Made by a program: the position numbers and the translations under genes | Source: Chloroflexota bacterium | GTDB taxonomy: Bacteria > Chloroflexota > Dehalococcoidia > Lucifugimonadales > UBA3495 | Assembly: GCA_009840165.1 (NCBI GenBank) | Contig: VXOG01000048.1 | Span: 1-55,193 of the forward strand | Direction of reading: 5' to 3' | Length of the DNA stretch: 55,193 bases | The notes under the pieces: model-generated | Told to the model about the DNA's origin: nothing | What the model saw: the letters and a program-made list of their open reading frames with translations, nothing else | Database searches by the model: none | Part shown: one piece after another, positions 26,333 through 34,529 of the stretch | Layout of the letters: the number at the start of each line of letters is the position of its first letter | Numbering within the stretch: the stretch's first letter is position 1

Positions 26333-26745
26333 CTGCCGTAGATACCAATGTCCTGGTGCGCTACTTGGTACGTGATATTCTCGAACTGGCCGAAGCCGCG
26401 CGGGATTTGCTCGAATCTCTAACAGTGGAGCGTCCCGGATTCATCTGCCGAGAAGTTGCTATCGAAACAGTCTGGGTACTGGAACGCTCTTACCGGTTAC
26501 CGCGCGCGCAAGTAGCCGATCCAATCGAACAACTGATAGTGACCGATTCTCTGGTTTTTGAGACCAGTAATGACGTTATCAGCGCAGTCCTCAGGTACCG
26601 GTCTGGAGGTCCTGATTTTGCCGATTTGATGATCCTGGCAGCGGCGGAACGTGTGGGCGCGAATCCGCTGTACACTTTTGACCAGCGATTCGCTCGGTCA
26701 ACCAGCGCAGTTCTGGTTGGGACCAACGATAATGAAACACCCTGA
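26329..26745 (+). CDS. PIN-domain toxin (VapC-like), second pair
   Basis: The 138-residue product starts MTAVDTNVLVRYLVRD, the classical first acidic strand of PIN ribonucleases. It has a second acidic residue in CREVAIETVWVLE and a third cluster in GGPDFADLMI, and ends with TFDQRFA. It is translationally coupled to the AbrB antitoxin. The protein is diverged from the leftward PIN at 15986, so the two pairs are not recent duplicates. Confidence 0.85.
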   Translation: MTAVDTNVLVRYLVRDILELAEAARDLLESLTVERPGFICREVAIETVWVLERSYRLPRAQVADPIEQLIVTDSLVFETSNDVISAVLRYRSGGPDFADLMILAAAERVGANPLYTFDQRFARSTSAVLVGTNDNETP

Positions 26746-26756
26746 AGGTACATCCT

Positions 26757-27140
26757 GTGCTGTACGAAGTTGAAGTGGTTGCCGACGGCAACAGCCCCAT
26801 GGATCTCAACCGGGTCTTTGACCTGCTTACCGACCCGCGACCGACGCTGCGCATCGTTGCGCCGGACCCGATGGGCAACGACGTGTGGTGCGACGTGACC
26901 GGATGGGAGAATGGCGCGCCCTGTCCGGCCATGGCCGCGCTGTCGGAGGATTCGGGCGAGGGCGTTATCATGCTGATCTACGGCGGCGAGGACGGCATTC
27001 GTCTCAAGCCGGCCGATGATGCTTCGGGTTGGGACGCGGACGCCTCGGGGCAGTGGGGCGAAGCGTGCCTGATGCTGGGCAGCGACGTGGAAATCGAGTA
27101 CGCGCCGGCCGGTTGGGATTTTAGCCAGCACCCTCATTAG
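26757..27140 (+). CDS. Small acidic hypothetical protein
   Basis: The 127-residue product starts at GTG 26757, eleven bases after the PIN toxin stop, with GAAGG ahead of it. It is acidic, with several tryptophans, and has no membrane segment or cofactor motif. I do not recognise the family. Codon use resembles the host genes more than the toxin-antitoxin pair. A 103-bp repeat element follows its stop. Confidence 0.6.
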   Translation: MLYEVEVVADGNSPMDLNRVFDLLTDPRPTLRIVAPDPMGNDVWCDVTGWENGAPCPAMAALSEDSGEGVIMLIYGGEDGIRLKPADDASGWDADASGQWGEACLMLGSDVEIEYAPAGWDFSQHPH

Positions 27141-27158
27141 GCCGTGTTGACATTTCAC

Positions 27159-27261
27159 CGTCATTCCGGCTTTCGCCGGAATCCAGAGATTGCGGTATGA
27201 AGCAACGGGAAGGATCGTTTGCGATCTAGACCACTGGATTCCCGCTTTCGCGGGAATGACG
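27159..27261. repeat. MITE-like CCGGAAT element with inverted ends
   Basis: CGTCATTCCGGCTTTCGCCG with continuation (27159-27186) and CTGGATTCCCGCTTTCGCGG with continuation (27234-27261) face each other around a 47-bp interior. Each arm is also a hairpin. Related units are at 11903, 41138 and 53362. Confidence 0.8.
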
Positions 27262-27371
27262 GTGTATGTGTCGGAATGACGGTGTATGTGTCGGAATGAC
27301 GGTATATGGGCCGGAATGACGGTGTATGTGTCGGAATGGCGGTATGTTTGACGGAATGACAGGGTTTCGTC
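27252..27371. repeat. Six-unit 20-bp tandem repeat
   Basis: Units of exactly 20 bp, consensus CGGAATGACGGTGTATGTGT, run from 27252 to 27371. Units 2 and 4 (27272-27291, 27312-27331) are identical; units 3, 5 and 6 diverge. The array starts within the right end of the MITE-like element and finishes at the stop codon of the leftward pentapeptide-repeat gene. It probably arose by slippage from the element's GGAATGACGG end. Confidence 0.88.
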
Positions 27372-28659
27372 AGATGGCTTGCTCTTGCAAGGTTGCAGTA
27401 GGCGCGTCCGGCCACGGCTCCTGCTCGACTTTCACTTCCGCGGTAAGCGTCGCCAATACTCCGGGGACATCCCTGCGGTAGCCTCCTTTGCCATCCTTGC
27501 GGGGCCGCAGACGGGCCGCCGGTCCTCCATGCAACCGCTGGAATGCCTCGTCGTCGAGAGCGGGCGGCTGGTCCAGGCAATCGTCCAGCTCTACCGCTGC
27601 CACGTACACGCGGCGAGCCGATGAGTCGGTCTGGCGCTGCATGATCTCACGGTACAGACGCCAGCACGCGGAACTCTCCAGGGCATCCCGGGAGCACAGC
27701 AGGGCTACCCGGTCGTAATCCCGAAACCGGCTCATGGGCGGAATCACCTGGGAGTTGTACACCGTTTCCTCGTCGTCGGCCAACAGGCTCCAGCACTGCA
27801 TTCCCCGCTGCCTCAACTCGTGCTCCAGCCAGGACACGATGGTGGCGTCCACAACGGAACCGATAAGCAGAATTCTCCGGTGGGGCGTGTCCTGCTGGAG
27901 CAGTAGCGCGTGACCGTTGATGAAATCCGGCGGCACACCTGCCGAGCGCATGAAGACCTCCGGCAATCCGCCGCCGGAGCGGGCCAGCGTGTCCGCGCCG
28001 ACGATGCTGGGGCCTTCGTGGCGCAAGGTGTCCAACCCCAGAACCGCGCTCAAGTCGCAGTCGGCGAACAGGGTCATGTCCACCACGGCGTCTTCCAGTA
28101 TGGTTCGGTCCAGACGGGTACGCACCAGGGACGTGCGCCGCAGGTCGCAGCGGGTCAGATTGGCGACATCCAGACAGGAGGCGTTGAGGCGGGCCCCGCT
28201 CAAGTTGGCGTCGGTGAGGTCCGACATGGTCAGGTCGGCCTCGGTAAGGTCCGCGCCGGAGAGGTTTGCGCCCACCAAAGTTGAGAAGCCGATGTCGCAG
28301 TTGGACAGGTCGGCTCCCCGCAGGTCGGCGTTGTTGAGGTTGCTGCCGCTAAGGTCGGAGCGGGTGAAAACCGCGCCCGACGCCTGTGAGTCTTGAAAAC
28401 TGGCCCGGTTCAGGTTGCACCGCGTCAGGTAGGCCTGCCGCAGCTGGGCCCCGTTGAAGATGCCCCGGCGCAGGTCAGCGGAAGTAAGGTCAATCTGGTC
28501 CAGATTGTCGTGGGAGAGGTCAACACCCGGCATCCGTATGCGGCTGAGGTACGCGCCGGACAGGTCGAGGTGCGCCCGTTCCGTGAAGTGCCGGGCGCGC
28601 CAACGAGCGATGGCAAAGGTGCGCCCCTTGGCGATGGCCACGTGATCTGGGTTCGCCAA
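27370..28659 (-). CDS. Pentapeptide-repeat protein with C-terminal TIR-like domain
   Basis: The 429-residue product has about 35 pentapeptide units (A[DN]Lxx; about 30-205), which form a right-handed quadrilateral helix. A connector with the LPEVFMRSAGVPPDFI segment follows, then a divergent TIR-like domain (about 250-395). That domain includes RRILLIGS in place of the usual FISYS, LEHELRQRGMQCWSL, and YDRVALLCSRDALESSACW. TIR domains of this kind can be NAD-consuming defence effectors. The expected catalytic glutamate position after the Trp is shifted, so activity is uncertain. Start is TTG 28659 with GGAG eight bases upstream. Confidence 0.78.
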   Translation of the reverse strand: MANPDHVAIAKGRTFAIARWRARHFTERAHLDLSGAYLSRIRMPGVDLSHDNLDQIDLTSADLRRGIFNGAQLRQAYLTRCNLNRASFQDSQASGAVFTRSDLSGSNLNNADLRGADLSNCDIGFSTLVGANLSGADLTEADLTMSDLTDANLSGARLNASCLDVANLTRCDLRRTSLVRTRLDRTILEDAVVDMTLFADCDLSAVLGLDTLRHEGPSIVGADTLARSGGGLPEVFMRSAGVPPDFINGHALLLQQDTPHRRILLIGSVVDATIVSWLEHELRQRGMQCWSLLADDEETVYNSQVIPPMSRFRDYDRVALLCSRDALESSACWRLYREIMQRQTDSSARRVYVAAVELDDCLDQPPALDDEAFQRLHGGPAARLRPRKDGKGGYRRDVPGVLATLTAEVKVEQEPWPDAPTATLQEQAI

Positions 28660-28691
28660 TCCCCTACTCCACTCCGGGATGGGCGGCTGGA

Positions 28692-29861
28692 CTAATCATC
28701 GCCGGCCACCAGCGCTGCCTCCCTCCCGGCAAACTCTGGCATCACCTCGGACGAGAAGATGGACAACTGCTCCTTGAACTCGTTCCAGGGCATCCCCTCG
28801 GGCCACTGGAGCACGATGTCCTCCAAGCCGGGGTACCTGGTCTCGATCTCGCGCAGGAAGTCGATGAAGTCGCCGGGGTTGCCACAGAACCACGCCTTCT
28901 GGTCAACGCCGTCCTCGATGCGCGGGACCCGCGTGGGCGCGCCGGGCGTGCCCCAAGGGCGGCCGTGTTCGTCGGTGTAGCGGACGAATCCGAAGGGGGC
29001 GAACCACTTGTAGCGTTCGTCGTGGAAGGGGCGAACCTTCTCGATGGCTTCTTCGCGGCTGCCGGCGATGTAGAAGCCGAAGCCCAGGGCCATGTCGCCG
29101 CCCAGGGGGATGTCGCGGCCGGCGGCGACGGCGGCGGAGTGGTACTGCGTAATCATCTGCTCGGCGTACAGCTCGCCGGTGAGGGCCACCATAGCCTTGA
29201 TGCCGCGCTCGGCGATGTAGTTCAGCGTGCGCCCGCTGGCGATGGGCTGCCAGATTTCCACGGGCTGGCTCACGGGCCGGGGCACCATCGTAATCTCTTT
29301 CAGGTCATAGCCGCGATAGGGCACGGTGGGCGGGATGGTGTAATACTTGCCCTGATGGCTCCAGGATTCTTCGTTGAACGCCTTGAGGATGACTTCCATC
29401 TGTTCCAGGAACAACTCCCGGTTGGCGTCGTTGTCGATGACGGGGGAGCCGAAGGTCTCCACCTCGCGGGAGTGATAGCCTCGGCCGACGCCGAATATCA
29501 TGCGCCCGCCGGTGAGGATGTCGGCCATGGCGAAGTCTTCAGCGATGCGTAGGGGGTGCCACATGGGGATGATGTTGAAAGCCTGCCCGAATTTCAGGTT
29601 TTTGGTCTGGCCGGCCAAGTGGACGCCCATGAGGATGAGGTTGGGGATGCACTCGTAGCCTTCGTGCTGGAAGTGGTGCTCGGCCATCCACATGCAGTAG
29701 AAACCGCGCTCGTCCATGTGCTGGGCCAACGCCTGGGCGTGGTCGTAAGCCTGCGCCAACTGCTCGTTGGTGTAGCGACGCTGGTCGGGGGGCGTGCCGT
29801 CCGCGCCCACGTTGTCCAGGTCAATCTGCCCGACATACAAAACCGAAAACCGCTTAATCAT
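28692..29861 (-). CDS. LLM-class flavin-dependent oxidoreductase
   Basis: The product (389 residues) is a luciferase-like TIM-barrel flavin enzyme (bacterial luciferase/F420 type). Signatures are MWMAEHHF near residue 60, FGQAFNIIPMWHPLRIAED, GRMIFGVGRGYHSREVE, and the C-terminal WQPIASGRTLNYIAERGI. Members oxidise organic substrates with FMNH2/O2 or use F420; the substrate is unknown. ATG 29861 lies ten bases after GGAG; ATG 29870 is the alternative. It sits 32 bases upstream of the pentapeptide-repeat gene on the same strand, but a functional link is not obvious. Confidence 0.85.
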   Translation of the reverse strand: MIKRFSVLYVGQIDLDNVGADGTPPDQRRYTNEQLAQAYDHAQALAQHMDERGFYCMWMAEHHFQHEGYECIPNLILMGVHLAGQTKNLKFGQAFNIIPMWHPLRIAEDFAMADILTGGRMIFGVGRGYHSREVETFGSPVIDNDANRELFLEQMEVILKAFNEESWSHQGKYYTIPPTVPYRGYDLKEITMVPRPVSQPVEIWQPIASGRTLNYIAERGIKAMVALTGELYAEQMITQYHSAAVAAGRDIPLGGDMALGFGFYIAGSREEAIEKVRPFHDERYKWFAPFGFVRYTDEHGRPWGTPGAPTRVPRIEDGVDQKAWFCGNPGDFIDFLREIETRYPGLEDIVLQWPEGMPWNEFKEQLSIFSSEVMPEFAGREAALVAGDD

Positions 29862-29966
29862 CCAGCCCATGCTCCGCAGTGATAAGAATTGCGGCAGATT
29901 ATAGCATGGGGTTGGGGGCTGGCATGGGTTGGTGTGGTGTTTCGATTGGCTTTCTCCGTTGTGGCT

Positions 29967-30010
29967 GTCAGGATCAGGATTTGCCGGATAGGGGGATTTA
30001 CAGGATTGGG
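29967..30010. repeat. Dispersed 'CAGGATTTGCCGGAT' repeat
   Basis: GTCAGGATCAGGATTTGCCG and the bases up to ACAGGATTGGG combine words of the 18598/36067 element ends and of the 14655 repeat. It lies in the 250-bp gap before the HEPN-like gene; nothing else is seen in that gap. Confidence 0.55.
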
Positions 30011-30115
30011 CTTTGGCGACACGTGCTGTCGGCAGGTGGTAGAATCGGGCTATGGAGTTCCGACGGGACGTGCGGGGGATTTTTACCGCTCCATTATCCC
30101 CTGTGAGAGCGCTAA

Positions 30116-30472
30116 ATGACCACACAGAAATTCCGTGACGATAGCCGGGGCCTGTTAGCCAAGGCGCGTACCGAACTTGACGCCGGCGACCTTCGGCAAG
30201 CGTCCGAAAAGGGTTGGGGAGCCGCGGCCTTGATGCTGAAAGCCATCGCCGAACGGCGCCACTGGGACCACGAGCGCCACCGGCATTTCTCTATTGCGGC
30301 TGGCCGGCTACGGTCGGAACTTGGCAACCGCGACGTCGTGCGCCTCTACAACGTGGCCGAATCCCTGCATGCCAACTTTTATGAGGACTACTTGAGCGCC
30401 GGGGAAATCGACGAGGGCTTGAATGACGTCGGCGCGTTGCTGGATCTGCTTGAACCGATCGCGCAAGGCTGA
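30116..30472 (+). CDS. PaREP1/HEPN-like small protein
   Basis: The 118-residue product is all-helical. It carries the pattern SRGLLAKARTELDAGDLRQA followed by SEKGWGAAALMLKA, close to PaREP1/HEPN family proteins. R47-RHWD-H52 is an Rx4H arrangement that could be a HEPN RNase site. ATG at 30116 is preceded by GAGAG. No nucleotidyltransferase antitoxin is adjacent; downstream lies only a leftward antitoxin remnant. A toxin role is inference from fold class. Confidence 0.68.
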   Translation: MTTQKFRDDSRGLLAKARTELDAGDLRQASEKGWGAAALMLKAIAERRHWDHERHRHFSIAAGRLRSELGNRDVVRLYNVAESLHANFYEDYLSAGEIDEGLNDVGALLDLLEPIAQG

Positions 30473-30522
30473 ACGACTCCTCGCCGGGTCAATCGGCTGA
30501 GACGGTGGCAAAAAGCGCATGG

Positions 30523-30729
30523 CTAAAGGTCGGCCGGGTCCAAGAGGGTGGTGGCTCCCCCTCGGTGGTCGGCCAAGGCTTCGTTGACGAGGCGGGTCAG
30601 CAACCCATCCGACTCCGGACGGTCGAATAGTTGGTCCCATCGTTGGTCAGCCTCCAGCTCGGACAGCAGGAACCTGGCGAACCGATCCTGTTCTTCGGGA
30701 GGCAGGTCGGCGGATCGATTGAAGGCGTC
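30523..30729 (-). pseudogene. Antitoxin-like gene remnant lacking its start
   Basis: Reading left from 30729 the frame gives DAFNRSADLPPEEQDRFARF, then LLSELEADQRWDQLFD and a tail ending LDPADL. This is the form of a common small antitoxin-like family (LPxEEQDxFAxFxLxELExExRWxxLF). An in-frame TAA (30730-30732) lies immediately before Asp and no start codon is available, so the N-terminus has been lost. The partner toxin is absent. Confidence 0.6.
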
Positions 30730-30750
30730 TTATATGGGTGTATGGGAGCT

Positions 30751-31230
30751 TTACGATCCCTGCGCCAAATATTCCAGCTCATCGAGTACTTCGGGGAGGG
30801 TTGGGAACTGGTAGCGTTGGAGGGATTCGTTGAATTCCTCAGCGCCGGTGGTGGGGTCATATACGCGATGTATGTAGATGTCCCGGTTGCGGTGCAGGTT
30901 ATGGTACTTGAGCAGCAGGTTTCCGCCTGGAATACGGCCTATGTAGCGAAATCGGTAGCAGCGCACGTACATTCGTCCAGCGCGGTCGTAGGCAGTTTCA
31001 AGCCGATTAGTTACTTCCAGCACTACTGAGTTTTGGCAGTGGACGAACCCGTCTAAACGGAGAACGCCCCCATTCAAGTAAAATCCGAATCTGAGGGTAT
31101 CTCCAAAGCCGACTACGAAAGGATGTTGACTGAGTCCGGCTTCGTGAAGAATTTGGTGGTTGTCCCACGAATTCCAGTCGTGGGGGTCATTTCGAGTAGA
31201 AATTCCAGCTCGTCGTAGAGGTGATACCAT
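30751..31230 (-). CDS. TumE/DUF6516-like toxin candidate
   Basis: The frame encodes up to 159 residues. The clearest part is FGFYLNGGVLRLDGFVHCQN, then YVRCYRFRYIGRIPGGNLLL and KYHNLH, ending PTLPEVLDELEYLAQGS. This resembles the small beta-rich TumE (DUF6516) toxin family. The start is uncertain because the frame overlaps the upstream antitoxin-like gene by 118 bases and no ribosome binding site stands out. A frameshift joining the two frames cannot be excluded. Family assignment is moderate. Confidence 0.52.
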   Translation of the reverse strand: MVSPLRRAGISTRNDPHDWNSWDNHQILHEAGLSQHPFVVGFGDTLRFGFYLNGGVLRLDGFVHCQNSVVLEVTNRLETAYDRAGRMYVRCYRFRYIGRIPGGNLLLKYHNLHRNRDIYIHRVYDPTTGAEEFNESLQRYQFPTLPEVLDELEYLAQGS

Positions 31231-31406
31231 TTGATTATCTCAATGCCGGGTTTGACTTTATCGTTGTCCACGAGGTAAGCCATCTTTTCGCTGGAAAGTT
31301 CATAGCGCTGTTCATATTCTTTCAGCTCTTTACGACACTCTACCAACCTCTCTGAACGGGTGTAGTAATGGACAGGGATACCGGCGGTTTTGTGATTAAC
31401 GGTCAT
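31113..31406 (-). CDS. TumA-like antitoxin candidate
   Basis: The 97-residue product starts at ATG 31406 with AAGGAGG eight bases upstream, an excellent signal. Its core, LVECRKELKEYEQRYELSSE with the following EIIKWYHLYDELEFLLE, matches the form of helical antitoxins in which YExRYGMSSE precedes an acidic helix and a W..LY..L segment. These are often found upstream of DUF6516 toxins. The last 25 residues look out of frame with the toxin gene, consistent with a long overlap or a frameshift. Confidence 0.58.
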   Translation of the reverse strand: MTVNHKTAGIPVHYYTRSERLVECRKELKEYEQRYELSSEKMAYLVDNDKVKPGIEIIKWYHLYDELEFLLEMTPTTGIRGTTTKFFTKPDSVNILS

Positions 31407-31522
31407 AGCGGGGCCTCCTTGCCGCAGCGCTCATACCGATTGCCTGCGCGGGCATATTTCGCCCTTCGGAACTTTGATAGTACAGCAACGGTTTGCGACT
31501 CGCAATTTTCACAACGCGCAGG

Positions 31523-34396
31523 TCACAACCGCCGGTTGGTCACCACCGGCTCCGATGCCAGCAGCCTCCGCAACCCATCGAGATCGGGCAATCCCAATAT
31601 GTCCGAGAGGCCGTTGTCGAGGCGGCGGCGGGTGGGGCAGTCGGCCATGGCGGGGAGGCGTTGGAATTCGTCTGCGGCTGCGTTGTCGAAGAGTTGGGAG
31701 AGGGCTTGCAACTGCTGTGGGGTCAGGGCGCGCACGTCCAGCGTGGGCAGCTGTTCCAGGTCGGCTTTTTTCATGCCTACCCATCCCCCTCTGGTGCTGG
31801 TACGCTGGGCCAACAGGGTCAGCAGGCCCAGGCTGGAGTTGAGCCATACGGCCAGCGCTTTTTCATGGGAAACTTCGTCAATCTTGACGGGCCACCACAC
31901 GTTGGAGAGTACCCTGACGTCGGTTCGCATCGCGATGACCCGGTTGGTTTCCAGCCAAAGCCGTTCGGCGATGAGCAGCCGGCCGCCTTGCTGCCAGAGG
32001 TGTTCGCCGTAGCCCGGGCGCTGCCCGCCCCGGGGAGTGACCAGAGGCGACAGATAGGCGTCCGGGGCGCACACTATAGACTTGCGCTGTTCGGTATCGT
32101 GCCCTTCCACCATTGGATAGGCGGTTTGAACGGCAGTTCGCTCGAATCCATCGACCAGACGCCGGCGGTCGGGGCCGATTTCGCCGAGTTGGGCCAGGGG
32201 GCAGAGGGGTATTTGGCCGGTGGCGGACTCGCCGGGAACCCAGACTTCGCCGTCGTCCAGCAGGCGCATTGCACTACGGGTGAGGTCGGCGCGGGCGAAC
32301 TGGACGCCGGCCCATTTCCGACCCATGAGCCTGGATTCGGGGATGGATACCAGCTCCCCGACATGCCGGCCGTCAACAGTTACCAGTGCCGTGCCGGCGT
32401 CCTCAAGGTTTGCCGGCGTGGTGTCGGCGATGGCCTGGGCGGCGCGGTGGGCGTCCAGGACGCCGTCGGGGTTCTGCCACAGGCTGACGAATGTGGTGCG
32501 ATGTTCCAGAGCGTCACCAGTACCGTTCACGGAGCCTCGGCGGGTGGCGATCAGGAGGGCTTCGGACAGGTCGGTGCTGTCGGAGAAATTCCAGCGTTGG
32601 GGATCGTGGGAGACGATGACCGTGTCGAGGGTGAAGTCGCGCTCGATGAGGGAACGGGTCTGCTGCCAGGAGGGACCGGTGCAGACGGTGGCGGGCAACA
32701 CCAGGGCCAGGCGTCCTTCGCCGGGGCGCAGCTTGGGAGACGCTGCGGCCACGAAAGCGGCGCCGAGGCCGGCGGTTGCCGTGGCCTGCCGGGACTTGAG
32801 GCGTCGGGAAAGTTCGTCCTGCAACTTGCGGCGGTCGGCGGCGGGCAGGCTGCCGAAGAGCAGGTTGCCGCCCACGGAGCGGGTAAAGGGCGGGTTCATA
32901 ATCGCCAGGTCCAGGTCGGGCAGCGTGGCGAGTTCTTCCTCGGCTGCGCCCCGGGAACCGCCGCCATACACGCGGCCGGCGTCGCGAATCGTCCTGCCGC
33001 TGACGCCCATGCCGGCGGGAGACAGCGCGAACTGGACCGCGGCCTGGGATTCACCCAGGAAGTCCAACGAACCCAGGGATACGTCGTCGCCGTCGGCCCC
33101 CAGCGGCATGACGTAGAGGTTGATGCGGTCAAACTGGATGTCGGGGTTCAGCATGGCCAGGCTGGTGGCAGCGAAATGCACGGCGGAGAGTTGAACGTCG
33201 TAGCCGTGCAGGGCCTGCTCGACCATCGCCTTGTGCAGGGCGGGGGCGTTCCGGCCGCCGGCCTCGGTGTGGCGGCGTTCGGCTTCGGCGGCCACGACCA
33301 TCAGCAGGGTCCCGGTGCCGCAAGCGATGTCGGCAACATTGAGGGACGCGGGAAACTCGTGGTCGCTCCAGTCAACGCCGGCCGGCCAGTCGTGGAACAC
33401 CAGCCGGGTGAGCAGCGTGGCTGCCGGCACGGAGGTGTAATAAGCGCCGGTGAACTTGGCGTCGGTGAGCAGCGTGTGGAAGAGCCGGCCGGAGAGGTCG
33501 TGTCCTTCCAGATGGCGGGTGTCGTCAATGGCTTTCAGGAGGGGGTCCAGGACGGGAGCGTGCCAGTCGGTTGGAGCGTCACTCAGGATGTCCAGGATAG
33601 TGGCGGCCAAGTCAAAAACGGGCACGTAATCGATGTTGTCGCAGATGTACTGCCAAGCGCGGAACAGGCCGGGGATGCCATCCCGATACGCTTCGGGGAC
33701 GCCGGCCACGTCCTCGTGCGTGGCGGCTAGCCTGAGGTGGAAAGCCAGGGCATTGAACACTACCAGGCAACCGATGCGCAGGGCTTTGGCGCGATCACTT
33801 TCCTGGTCGGTTTGGGCGACAACGTCCCGGACACGGCGGGCGGTTCTGGCGTGGGTGGCGAGTTTTTGAGCCGACTGCTCGACGGCGTGCTCGATGACGG
33901 CGGCGGCGGCGACTACGCGGTCGGTGCCCTCCAGTTCCAGCGGCAACACGCGCAAGTGGTCGGCGATGTCGGCGGGGGAGCCGAAACGGGAGCGGCGGTC
34001 TGTGATTGATTCGCCCCGGGAACCGTGCAGCCACCACTCAAGATCGCCAGCGTGTTCAAGTCCCTCGCGAGTGTCGTCCAGGTATTTCAGCCCTTCGGGG
34101 TAGAGGACGCCGATGACACCCAATGCGTCGGGGAACTGCCGCAAGCGGGTGTCCAGTTGGCTTTGCAACTGGCTGACGGAATCCTCCCACTTGCATTCCA
34201 GCAGCACGGTGTCGCCGGTCTTCAAGATGATGCGGACGTCGGGAGTCGCGTTGCGGTTGCGGCGTTCGGCGCGGGCGGCGATGCCCTGGTCTCGGAGCAG
34301 TTGGGCGAGGAAGGTGTTGACCGCTTCCTCGCGGATGACTTCCCGGCCTCCGTTGCCGGGGAGAGCGGCGTCGCGGTTTCGTCGTGGTCGAGGCAT
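31523..34396 (-). CDS. Single-chain restriction-methylation enzyme (type IIG-like)
   Basis: The 957-residue product combines an N-terminal PD-(D/E)XK-type nuclease-like domain (Pro52-Asp53 and Glu67-Cys-Lys69, in TPDVRI and VLLECKW) with a helical middle region and an N6-adenine methyltransferase core. That core has AYYTSVPAA (318-326), motif I VADIACGTGTLL (354-365) and catalytic NPPF (501-504). The last 350 residues would include target recognition. This layout is that of type IIG/BREX-like or type I-derived one-protein systems. No separate HsdS or HsdR is near. ATG 34396 follows GAGGAAG at nine bases. Confidence 0.8.
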   Translation of the reverse strand: MPRPRRNRDAALPGNGGREVIREEAVNTFLAQLLRDQGIAARAERRNRNATPDVRIILKTGDTVLLECKWEDSVSQLQSQLDTRLRQFPDALGVIGVLYPEGLKYLDDTREGLEHAGDLEWWLHGSRGESITDRRSRFGSPADIADHLRVLPLELEGTDRVVAAAAVIEHAVEQSAQKLATHARTARRVRDVVAQTDQESDRAKALRIGCLVVFNALAFHLRLAATHEDVAGVPEAYRDGIPGLFRAWQYICDNIDYVPVFDLAATILDILSDAPTDWHAPVLDPLLKAIDDTRHLEGHDLSGRLFHTLLTDAKFTGAYYTSVPAATLLTRLVFHDWPAGVDWSDHEFPASLNVADIACGTGTLLMVVAAEAERRHTEAGGRNAPALHKAMVEQALHGYDVQLSAVHFAATSLAMLNPDIQFDRINLYVMPLGADGDDVSLGSLDFLGESQAAVQFALSPAGMGVSGRTIRDAGRVYGGGSRGAAEEELATLPDLDLAIMNPPFTRSVGGNLLFGSLPAADRRKLQDELSRRLKSRQATATAGLGAAFVAAASPKLRPGEGRLALVLPATVCTGPSWQQTRSLIERDFTLDTVIVSHDPQRWNFSDSTDLSEALLIATRRGSVNGTGDALEHRTTFVSLWQNPDGVLDAHRAAQAIADTTPANLEDAGTALVTVDGRHVGELVSIPESRLMGRKWAGVQFARADLTRSAMRLLDDGEVWVPGESATGQIPLCPLAQLGEIGPDRRRLVDGFERTAVQTAYPMVEGHDTEQRKSIVCAPDAYLSPLVTPRGGQRPGYGEHLWQQGGRLLIAERLWLETNRVIAMRTDVRVLSNVWWPVKIDEVSHEKALAVWLNSSLGLLTLLAQRTSTRGGWVGMKKADLEQLPTLDVRALTPQQLQALSQLFDNAAADEFQRLPAMADCPTRRRLDNGLSDILGLPDLDGLRRLLASEPVVTNRRL

Positions 34397-34481
34397 GGGT
34401 ACGCTTCCTCTAGATTCGGCGCATGATAGCCCGTGCGCGGCTGCCGGTTCAATTGGGGGAACGTCAAAAGCGGCGAGCCGT

Positions 34482-34487
34482 TATAAT
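34482..34487 (+). promoter_or_regulatory. Probable -10 box ahead of the small-gene/retropepsin pair
   Basis: A perfect TATAAT ends 42 bases before the ATG at 34530. No good -35 hexamer is seen at 16-18 bp. It is the only promoter-like element between the divergent restriction gene and this pair. Confidence 0.4.
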
Positions 34488-34529
34488 TCTGTCATGTCAT
34501 GCCGAGCATATCATGAGGGAGGCGATCTT

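Noticed and set aside
27252..27371. Possible CRISPR array
   Set aside because: The 20-bp units are directly adjacent with no unique spacers, and there are no cas genes.
31493..33730. A 745-codon plus-strand frame opposite the restriction-methylation gene
   Set aside because: It is a shadow of the strongly supported minus-strand gene; the translation has no recognisable domain.
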